NCBI RefSeq assembly: GCF_000010125.1
Contig: NC_007350.1
Location: forward strand, 434,001 to 498,000
Length of the DNA stretch: 64,000 nt
Direction of reading: 5' to 3'
DNA from: Staphylococcus saprophyticus subsp. saprophyticus ATCC 15305 = NCTC 7292
Lineage (GTDB): Bacteria > Bacillota > Bacilli > Staphylococcales > Staphylococcaceae
The translations under genes were made by a program, and so were the position numbers. This document shows, piece by piece, positions 58,720 through 64,000 of this stretch. The stretch's first letter is position 1. Every line of letters begins with the position of its first letter. The notes under the pieces were generated by a model. It made no database searches, was not told the origin of the DNA, and was given only the letters and a program-made list of their open reading frames with translations.

Positions 58720-58800
58720 ATGCACGCTTTCCGCGGGCACTGCCTTAGCCTGTAGTCTTCGGCTAGTGCTATTCCCGCAGGAGTCGGCATAAATCACTGC
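58720..58800. repeat. GC-rich structured repeat-like element
   Basis: About 80 bp, markedly GC-richer than its surroundings (CTTTCCGCGGGCACTGCC, then GGCTAGTGCTATTCCCGCAGG). It can fold with CGCGGG against TCCCGC and AGCC against GGCT. It resembles dispersed Bacilli repeat or insertion-sequence-end remnants; no transposase frame is present. Confidence 0.45.
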
Positions 58801-59084
58801 CTAAATTATAATATATAAATTAAACACATTAATAGGGATTGATTCCTATCTACATATTAGTTCCAAAAAATCATTTGTTAATTATAGTCTATTTAGCATT
58901 ATATTTAGATTTTATTTATGAACTTATCGAAGACAAATATTGTCATATTAATAGCAGTCCATCTAAAGTACCTGTTATTTTACTAAAATATTACTTATAC
59001 AAAGACAATTAGGAATCAAAAATAAGAAAAAAATTAAAATAGACAAACCCTGCACATTTATTGCGCAATGTTTGTCTATGTCTT

Positions 59085-59132
59085 GAGGGAGTAGGACAGA
59101 AATCAAATTTTTCAATTCAGTCATCTACTGCC
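59085..59132 (+). repeat. Short copy of a staphylococcal intergenic repeat
   Basis: It reads GAGGGAGTAGGACAGAAATC at the left and GTCATCTACTGCC at the right. Both ends are shared with a longer inverted copy at 62875-62990, of which this looks like an internally deleted version. Confidence 0.7.
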
Positions 59133-59137
59133 TAAAC

Positions 59138-59180
59138 GAAAAAGAGTCTGAGACAACTATTATGTCCAGACTCTTTTTTA
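59138..59180. terminator. Terminator of the SsuBAC-like operon
   Basis: AAAAAGAGTCTGAGACA pairs with TGTCCAGACTCTTTTTT with one mismatch, bidirectional. Confidence 0.8.
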
Positions 59181-59201
59181 CGTATATTAGAAAAGTTTAA
59201 A

Positions 59202-60251
59202 CTAATTTACAGTATAATTAAATGATTTAAATTCTTCTTCTAATTTACCTAAATGTCTTAAGGTAGGTGTCAATGCTGCAAAGAAAAATCCTTCTTTCAA
59301 CTTACGTGCTTGTGGTGCTTTAGGAGAGTATGCTCTTGAACCACCATTGACCATAGACGCCTGATTAACTTCTAATAGTAAATATCCAGCTTCTTTTTTA
59401 AGTCGAATAAGTTCGCCAAATTGATTATCCAAATCATTTTTTGCAACAAGGTTATAAAAGTCTTGCTTGATCTGTTTATAGCGTGATTCAAAATCTGAAA
59501 TGTCGTATTCTAAATATTTATTGATGCCATTTTGTGCGTCAGAGAATTTATGAATTAAATCAAGTGAAGCACGAACGGAACCTAGGGCAATAGGAACTTG
59601 TAGTGTTACAAATTTTGGTCGAATATCTGAGGCAAATGATTTTGCGTCATGCGTGATGATTTGCGTGTCAGGAATCAGTACATCATCCATCGTTATCGCA
59701 AATGTTGCTGAACCATTGACACCTAAGAAATTCGACTTCTCATCAAGTATAATACCATCTTGATTGGCATGTACAATAAACATTACTAATTCATCATCAG
59801 TTTCAGACTTTGAAATGGCCCCAAAGTAGTGATCAGAACCGATATTGCTTACTGCTGGAAGTCTACCGTTTACGTAAAATTTTCCCTCTTGATAATGGTG
59901 AGATAAATTGAAAGACTCTAAATCATTAAATGATTTCATAGGATTTGATAAACCAGTTGCGCCTAATATATCACCATTTAATAATGATTGTTGTAAATCA
60001 TGATTTAAATGCGCTTGGTCAGCATTTTCTAAGTATGTTGAGAATGCGAGTTGGCACCATAAGCAAAATCCTGTAGTTAGACAAGATTTGGATACTTCTT
60101 CAATAATTTCTAAATTATTTTTCAAATCATTTTCTTTAAAATAACCTTCTTTAAATAAAGTTTGAATAAATTGTTTAGGATAGTGTGTACCTTCATCTAT
60201 TTCAATTAAATATGGATCTAATTCATTTTCGATAAGTGTTTGTAAACTCAT
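59202..60251 (-). CDS. Acyl-CoA dehydrogenase-like flavoprotein of a sulfonate-type transport operon
   Basis: 349 residues with the acyl-CoA dehydrogenase fold. The middle beta domain contains LGATGLSNPMKSF near 94-106 and FLGVNGSATFAITMDDVLIPD near 174-194. The C-terminal helical bundle has LQVPIALGSVRASLDLI near 215 and the late GGSRAYS-like flavin site near 301-307. Proteins of this class also include flavin-dependent monooxygenases that desulfurise organosulfur compounds (DszC/SfnC type), and its ABC importer neighbours make that reading likelier than fatty-acid oxidation. It is the last gene of the operon; a similar cluster occurs in S. aureus. Confidence 0.75.
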   Translation of the reverse strand: MSLQTLIENELDPYLIEIDEGTHYPKQFIQTLFKEGYFKENDLKNNLEIIEEVSKSCLTTGFCLWCQLAFSTYLENADQAHLNHDLQQSLLNGDILGATGLSNPMKSFNDLESFNLSHHYQEGKFYVNGRLPAVSNIGSDHYFGAISKSETDDELVMFIVHANQDGIILDEKSNFLGVNGSATFAITMDDVLIPDTQIITHDAKSFASDIRPKFVTLQVPIALGSVRASLDLIHKFSDAQNGINKYLEYDISDFESRYKQIKQDFYNLVAKNDLDNQFGELIRLKKEAGYLLLEVNQASMVNGGSRAYSPKAPQARKLKEGFFFAALTPTLRHLGKLEEEFKSFNYTVN

Positions 60252-60264
60252 AATAACGTCTCCT

Positions 60265-61026
60265 TTATTCTCCGAATCGTTTTAGAATTAATTTTTCTAA
60301 ATAACTAATAAATCTATCTATAATGAAGCCGAACAAACCAATAAAAAATATTGCGGCTAATACATCTTCTAAGTTCAACATATTTCTTGCATCTACTATC
60401 AAAAAGCCTAATCCAGACTGGGCACCAATCATTTCACCAGAAACTAAAAATATCCAACTCGTACCTACAGCCATATGAATACCACCCATAATATGTTTGA
60501 AGGCACCAGGGAATAAGATATTTTTATATAATTGCCAACCTGTTAAGTTAAGATTTGAAGCGATTTTTAAATATTGAGGTTCAATATGTCTAATGCCTTT
60601 AATTGTGTTAAAAACAATCGGAAAGAAAGCAGCGATAAAAATAATTGCCATAGCTGGTAAGCTACCGATACCAAACCAAAGTACAACGAAAGGTGACCAA
60701 GCGATAGGTGATATAGGTCTAATTAATTGTAAAAGTGGTTCGATGGCATGGAATAGTGCATTTACACGACCTAATAAAAATCCGATAGGAACACCGATTA
60801 AAATGGCAAGAACAAATCCGACTATGAAACGAAATAAACTAATAAACAAATGAGAAAATATTTCCCCGGAAATGATGAACTGCCAAATGCTCTTAGCAAC
60901 AAGTAAAGGACCAGGTAAGAGGATAGGTTGATAATTTCCTATCCAAATCACGCATTGCCATATAAATAAGAAAATGATGAAACTAATAATAGGTAAAGTG
61001 AATTTTTTAGTTAATGCATGTGTCAA
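60265..61026 (-). CDS. ABC permease, SsuC/TauC type
   Basis: 253 residues with about six helices. The family loop is GIRHIEPQYLKIASNLNLTGWQLYKNILFPGAFKHIMGGIHMAVGTSW near 142-190, the EAA-type ATPase contact. The N-terminal LPIISFIIFLFIWQCVIWIGNYQPILLPGPLLV is standard for sulfonate/nitrate/taurine permeases. SGEMIGAQSGLGFLI follows near 195. It lies between the binding protein (7-bp gap) and the flavoprotein (13-bp gap). The substrate is most likely an organosulfur compound, by analogy. Confidence 0.85.
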   Translation of the reverse strand: MTHALTKKFTLPIISFIIFLFIWQCVIWIGNYQPILLPGPLLVAKSIWQFIISGEIFSHLFISLFRFIVGFVLAILIGVPIGFLLGRVNALFHAIEPLLQLIRPISPIAWSPFVVLWFGIGSLPAMAIIFIAAFFPIVFNTIKGIRHIEPQYLKIASNLNLTGWQLYKNILFPGAFKHIMGGIHMAVGTSWIFLVSGEMIGAQSGLGFLIVDARNMLNLEDVLAAIFFIGLFGFIIDRFISYLEKLILKRFGE

Positions 61027-61032
61027 TGCGTA

Positions 61033-61983
61033 CTAGCCCTCCTTGTATAATGTTGGATCAACAAAATCTTTATAGTCAGGTGTGTTAAATAATTTATGTT
61101 CTTTGACTAAATGAGTGATTTTATTATAGCCTTCTTTTTCAATTGTTAAATCTCCATAAGAAGTCCAATCTGCTGATTGTTTTAAAACTTTTTTATCTTG
61201 TTTAAAATGTTTACTCATGACTTCTACGCTTTGCTTTTTATTGTTCATTTTATAACCAGCTTTTTTATAATCAGTCATAAAAGCTTGTGCTGTATGATGG
61301 TGTTGATTGATTAAATCCTCTCTGAGCACAAGTGCACAGCAATATGCATCAGGTATCACATCGCTACCATGTTTTAGCGTATGTCCTTTGCCTAGTTTTT
61401 CTCCTAAGGCACCAAAAGGTTCAGCTACTGAGTATCCTGAAATACGATTTTCACTTAAAGCTGCGGGCATTTCTGCAGGTGCCATTTCATGATAACTAAA
61501 GGTATCAGAGTCTAAATGAAGTTGTTTTCGCATTTCTTCTAATAGTAGGTAATGTGTCGAATACCGATGTGGTATCGCAAAGCTATAATCTTCGTGATTA
61601 TGGAAGTCTGAAATTGTTTCGTTATTTTGTCCCATAATGACATTACCTTCGTGATGGCCTAGAGCAACTGCTTTAATATTTGAACCTTTCTCTTTAGATT
61701 TCATCGCAAGTTCGATTAAGGTAGATGCACCATCGATTTTGCCACTATTTAAAGCGTCCATCAGGTCAGGCCAATTATTAAATCTTACTAGTTCTAAGTT
61801 GTAATTCGCGTTTTTGGTTTGTTGCTGTATTTGTTGGGTCATCATCAAGTTTGCTGAATGTGTAATAGGTAAATAACCAATTTTTATAGTTTCTTTTTTA
61901 TCGGATTGTTTTTGACTATTACTTTGTGTACAAGCAGAAAGTAATACTAGGAATATTAGAGAAAGGATTAATAATTTTTTCAA
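61033..61983 (-). CDS. Substrate-binding lipoprotein, SsuA/NrtA type
   Basis: 316 residues. Signal peptide MKKLLILSLIFLVLLSAC with lipobox LSAC and the lipid Cys at 18. The mature protein starts a two-domain NMT1/SsuA-like binding fold: IKIGYLPITHSANLMMTQQIQQ near 33-54, VRFNNWPDLMDALNSGKIDGASTLIELAM near 66-94, VALGHHEGNVIMG near 106 and GYSVAEPFGALGEKLG near 178-193. Family members bind sulfonates, nitrate, taurine or pyrimidine precursors; the ligand is not readable here. The ATG has AAGGAGGCAGC upstream. Confidence 0.85.
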   Translation of the reverse strand: MKKLLILSLIFLVLLSACTQSNSQKQSDKKETIKIGYLPITHSANLMMTQQIQQQTKNANYNLELVRFNNWPDLMDALNSGKIDGASTLIELAMKSKEKGSNIKAVALGHHEGNVIMGQNNETISDFHNHEDYSFAIPHRYSTHYLLLEEMRKQLHLDSDTFSYHEMAPAEMPAALSENRISGYSVAEPFGALGEKLGKGHTLKHGSDVIPDAYCCALVLREDLINQHHHTAQAFMTDYKKAGYKMNNKKQSVEVMSKHFKQDKKVLKQSADWTSYGDLTIEKEGYNKITHLVKEHKLFNTPDYKDFVDPTLYKEG

Positions 61984-61995
61984 TATGCTGCCTCC

Positions 61996-62745
61996 TTATA
62001 AATAATATTCCGGTTCTGCCATATAATGATTTAAGGCAAACTTTTCCATGATAGTATTACGGATATTTAATAAATGGCTATCATTGCGATTACGAGGATG
62101 TGATTGCTTAATCTTATATTGATCGATAATTTCACAACCCTCTCCAAGTAAAATAATATTGTCAGAAAGATATAATGCTTCATCTATATCATGTGTGACA
62201 AGAATAATAGTAGCGTCAGTTTGATGCTTTAATTGAATCAATTGATCTTGTAGTTTATAACGGGTAAATGCATCTAAAGCACCAAGTGGTTCATCCATTA
62301 AAATAACTTTCGGTTGATGTACTTGTGCTCTACAAAGTGCAACACGTTGTTTCATCCCACCAGATAATGATTCAGGGAATGCTGAGCCTTTATTATTTAA
62401 ATCGACACTTTTTAAATGATGGTTAATTTCTTCATTACTCATACGCTTATTTAAACCAATGCGTATATTGTCATAGATATTTTTCCATGGAAAAAGATTA
62501 TGATGTTGGAATATCATCAAACAATCTGGAGATGGCGTTTGTTTAATTTGACCATTGATATTAACAGAACCAGATGAGGGTGTTAAGAAACCTCCAATAA
62601 TATTTAATAAAGTTGATTTGCCACATCCACTTTTCCCAATAAAAGTAATGATTTCTCCTTTATCTATATTTAGTTCGAAATCGTTAATGACAGTATTCTC
62701 TCCAAATTGATGATGAACTCGATTAATATGAATCACGGTAGACAC
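61996..62745 (-). CDS. ABC ATPase, SsuB type
   Basis: First gene of the operon, 249 residues. Walker A GKSGCGKST near 37-45, Q-loop FQHHNLFPW near 79-87, signature LSGGMKQR near 130-137, Walker B VILMDEPLGALDAFTR near 149-164, switch His VTHDIDEAL near 183. The C-terminal extension (HPRNRNDSHLLNIRNTIMEKF) matches SsuB/TauB-type ATPases. GAGGTGTC precedes ATG 62745. An inverted repeat just upstream (62753-62775) is a possible operator. Confidence 0.88.
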   Translation of the reverse strand: MSTVIHINRVHHQFGENTVINDFELNIDKGEIITFIGKSGCGKSTLLNIIGGFLTPSSGSVNINGQIKQTPSPDCLMIFQHHNLFPWKNIYDNIRIGLNKRMSNEEINHHLKSVDLNNKGSAFPESLSGGMKQRVALCRAQVHQPKVILMDEPLGALDAFTRYKLQDQLIQLKHQTDATIILVTHDIDEALYLSDNIILLGEGCEIIDQYKIKQSHPRNRNDSHLLNIRNTIMEKFALNHYMAEPEYYL

Positions 62746-62752
62746 CTCAATT

Positions 62753-62775
62753 ATTCTTATCGTTTTAATAAGAAT
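62753..62775 (-). promoter_or_regulatory. Inverted repeat immediately upstream of the SsuB-like gene
   Basis: ATTCTTAT (62753-62760), 7 bp, ATAAGAAT (62768-62775): 8-bp perfect arms right before the ribosome site. A repressor bound here would block the operon. CymR, the sulfur regulator, is a candidate, but the match to its motif is weak. Confidence 0.4.
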
Positions 62776-62874
62776 TGCGTTTACACTAAAGGGCTATGCA
62801 AGTACATAGCCCGTGAAGTGGTTGTTTATGAATTTACTTTTTAGAAAATCTAGTGATTAATCACTTTGTAAAAA

Positions 62875-62990
62875 GGCAGTAGATGACTGGATTGAATTGC
62901 GCTTATATTAAGCTTATTCAACCCTAGTCATCCTTGCCGGGGTGGGACTACGAAATCTTTATTAAAACAAATGATTTCTGTCCCTCTCCC
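62875..62990 (-). repeat. Long copy of a staphylococcal intergenic repeat
   Basis: Read on the minus strand it starts AGGGAGAGGGACAGAAATCA, contains a GTCCCACCCCGGCAAGG core, and ends GTCATCTACTGCC. The ends match the 48-bp element at 59085-59132 in the opposite orientation. This style of GGGACAGAAAT repeat is common between staphylococcal genes. Confidence 0.75.
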
Positions 62991-63151
62991 TAAGAACTAC
63001 TAATCTCAATTCTATTGAGAAATATATAAGGATTACATTAGCTAAAGCTAATGCATAAGAACTACTAATCTCAATTCTATTGAGAAATATATAAGGATTA
63101 CATTAGCTAAAGCTAATGCATAAGAACTACTAATCTCAATTCTATTGAGAA
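62991..63151. repeat. 65-bp tandem direct repeat, 2.5 copies, made of two hairpins per unit
   Basis: Identical units at 62991-63055 and 63056-63120 and a partial third from 63121. Each unit holds TCTCAAT-TCT-ATTGAGA and CATTAGCT-AA-AGCTAATG, two perfect hairpins. The partial third copy runs into the right arm of a longer stem and forms the terminator of the next gene. Confidence 0.9.
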
Positions 63152-63160
63152 AGTAGTTCT
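63122..63160 (-). terminator. Terminator of the DUF4242-type gene
   Basis: AAGAACTACT pairs with AGTAGTTCTT around the inner stem CTCAAT/ATTGAG. The minus-strand T-tract is weak (only TTATGC), while the + side has TATATTTTTT. Confidence 0.6.
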
Positions 63161-63673
63161 TTATATTTTTTCGATGTCATCGATTGGTGTATCTACAGCT
63201 TTACGAGCACGGCGTACAGCGTCTTCATCTGGCGCATCGTACATACAAATACATTTTGTCATGTCTTCACAAACATACGTACGTTGGAATTGTACTTCCG
63301 GTACTTCTTCGTAGTGAACTGAATTTTTCTTCTTACGTGCTAAATATTGATCCATTGTAATACCTTCTGGGATATTCCAAGTTACAAGGTAGTCAATTTT
63401 AGGATCGCCTTTTTTAACTTCATCCAGTTCTTTACCAACTAGACGCACTTCTTTAACTAAATTTATATTAATTGAAGCATCTTCTAGAAATTGTTTTGCT
63501 TCAGTATCATTATTTGCTTCTACAATAAAGTAACCATGTGTTAAGTCTTCAGTAGCTTGAACTTCAATTAAAGTAGGTACATCACCAGTTGTTAATTGAG
63601 CAGCTTTATCTTCTAATTCTTTTTTATTTGAGGCAAAAGCCAAATCGTTTGCTTCTAGTAAAAATAATGTCAT
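63161..63673 (-). CDS. DUF4242-type protein
   Basis: A 170-residue soluble acidic protein. The frame extends to 63715, but ATG 63673 has GGAGGTTAAGATTT just upstream, giving MTLFLLEANDLAF. The N-terminal half looks like a ferredoxin-like module (TLIEVQATEDLTHGYFIVEANND near 48-70). The C-terminal half has FQRTYVCEDMTKCICMYDAPDEDAVRRA near 129-156, typical of the DUF4242 family, some members of which bind nickel. Two Cys pairs with an acidic patch make metal binding plausible but unproved. A CodY-like box lies about 85-100 bp upstream. Confidence 0.75.
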   Translation of the reverse strand: MTLFLLEANDLAFASNKKELEDKAAQLTTGDVPTLIEVQATEDLTHGYFIVEANNDTEAKQFLEDASININLVKEVRLVGKELDEVKKGDPKIDYLVTWNIPEGITMDQYLARKKKNSVHYEEVPEVQFQRTYVCEDMTKCICMYDAPDEDAVRRARKAVDTPIDDIEKI

Positions 63674-63757
63674 AAATCTTAACCTCCAAATATTAATAGT
63701 AGGTGTATAATACAATAAATCTTATCAGATTACAAGGATATGAAAATAAGTAATTTA

Positions 63758-63772
63758 AATTTTCTGATAAAT
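63758..63772 (-). promoter_or_regulatory. CodY-like box upstream of the DUF4242-type gene
   Basis: AATTTTCTGATAAAT matches the CodY consensus AATTTTCWGAAAATT at 13 of 15 positions, 85-100 bp before the start codon. Confidence 0.45.
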
Positions 63773-63863
63773 TATAAAAATAGTATATAGTTAGTGGTTA
63801 AATTGTAATGGGTGCAGTAAGGTAAGAAAATATACGTGTATAGATTTAAGTTTTTAAAAAATA

Positions 63864-63902
63864 AACCCGCACACGTCATTTAACTTTATACGTGTGCGGG
63901 TT
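63864..63902 (-). terminator. Terminator of the LrgB gene
   Basis: AACCCGCACACGT (63864-63876) pairs with ACGTGTGCGGGTT (63890-63902). On the minus strand a TTTATTTTTT tract follows. Confidence 0.85.
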
Positions 63903-63908
63903 ATTAAA

Positions 63909-64000
63909 TTATAATAGTAATGTTGCTAATATTGGAGCTACGATTACAACAATCACACCAACAATAACTAGAGAAATAGATGCCATAGATGCTTCAGTTT
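63909..64000 (-). CDS. C-terminus of an LrgB/CidB-type antiholin-like protein (partial)
   Basis: The last 29 or so residues of a membrane protein that starts beyond the right edge, ending at TAA (63909-63911). The visible end TEASMASISLVIVGVIVVIVAP closely resembles the C-terminus of S. aureus LrgB (EESMASIALVLVGVVVV). LrgAB and CidAB control murein hydrolase activity and cell death. Whether this is LrgB or its paralogue CidB cannot be settled from the fragment. Confidence 0.65.
   Translation of the reverse strand, partial: TEASMASISLVIVGVIVVIVAPILATLLL

Larger units (their letters stand above)
58622..59201. other. 580-bp intergenic region rich in hairpins and repeats
   Basis: No gene. In order: a GC-rich hairpin (58654-58677); a terminator (58681-58719); a GC-rich structured repeat-like block (58720-58800); an AT-rich stretch with nothing I can name (58800-59035); an inverted repeat of ATAGACAAA with TTTGTCTAT (about 59038-59080); a short copy of a staphylococcal intergenic repeat (59085-59132); and the terminator of the minus-strand operon (59138-59180). 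Confidence 0.6.
62776..63160. other. Intergenic repeat region upstream of the SsuBAC-like operon
   Basis: No gene. It holds a small hairpin GGGCTATG/CATAGCCC (62791-62812), the long copy of the staphylococcal repeat (62875-62990), and a 65-bp tandem repeat (62991-63151) that merges into the terminator of the next minus-strand gene. Confidence 0.7.

Noticed and set aside
62991..63151. CRISPR-like direct repeats
   Set aside because: The units are contiguous 65-bp copies with no variable spacers and no cas genes; they are tandem hairpins.

Overview
The window is about 64 kb of low-GC Firmicute chromosome. Gene content and style point to a coagulase-negative Staphylococcus, most likely the S. 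saprophyticus group. The evidence is class III fructose-bisphosphatase, PutP, RelP, a nine-gene his operon with short HisG plus HisZ, ppx-ppk, an OpuC osmolyte importer, an LrgB C-terminus at the right edge, staphylococcal-type intergenic repeats, and a D-serine ammonia-lyase gene (a trait known from S. saprophyticus). The species call is inference. I saw no rRNA, tRNA, CRISPR array, prophage or intact insertion sequence.

Layout. 1-12 kb: end of an unknown gene, fbp(-), putP(+), a DedA protein(-), a cre-controlled MFS transporter plus a small monooxygenase(+), a FUSC membrane protein(+), and a tandem pair of paralogous membrane proteins(-). 12-19.4 kb: a YdaT-like stress protein, relP, a MerR-family gene broken by a stop codon, then the gluconate genes gntR-gntK-gntP with a textbook GntR operator and a cre palindrome, followed by a gluconate-type SDR gene that is frameshifted and carries a 144-bp tandem duplication. 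19.6-25.6 kb: a YkvI-like transporter, a degraded AraC-type regulator, a small HTH-like protein behind a Rex/Fnr-like palindrome, an SDR, a GNAT and a VOC protein, and a Fur-boxed FhuD2-like lipoprotein gene with a stop codon inside its signal peptide. 25.7-32.6 kb: hisZGDCBHAFIE(-) behind a CodY-like box. 32.8-44.6 kb: dsdA, ppx-ppk, an AbgT transporter with a CodY-like box, an SDR, an M42 aminopeptidase, a DsbA-like protein and a GltB-like flavoprotein. 44.8-50.8 kb: a CPBP protease, a FetAB-type ABC exporter, an MFS transporter, an APC permease and a frameshifted YdeI-family gene.

51.0-58.6 kb is the most interesting block: a TetR regulator; then a beta-keto acid cleavage enzyme, L-carnitine dehydrogenase and a hot-dog thioesterase in one tight operon; then opuCA-CB-CC-CD and an esterase. 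Together they can import carnitine and convert it to glycine betaine: carnitine to 3-dehydrocarnitine, then with acetyl-CoA to betainyl-CoA plus acetoacetate, then to betaine. A palindrome lies exactly inside the promoter spacer of the catabolic operon, and a perfect 22-bp palindrome lies upstream of opuCA.

59.2-62.7 kb is an SsuBAC-like ABC importer with an acyl-CoA-dehydrogenase-like flavoprotein(-). It is bracketed by two inverted copies of a staphylococcal intergenic repeat and followed by a 65-bp tandem repeat built of hairpins. The window closes with a DUF4242-type protein(-) and the LrgB end(-).

Five genes carry inactivating lesions (merR, the gluconate SDR, araC, the FhuD2-like gene, the ydeI homologue). 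Either this strain is losing genes or some single-base lesions are sequencing errors. The 144-bp duplication cannot be explained by a single-base error.
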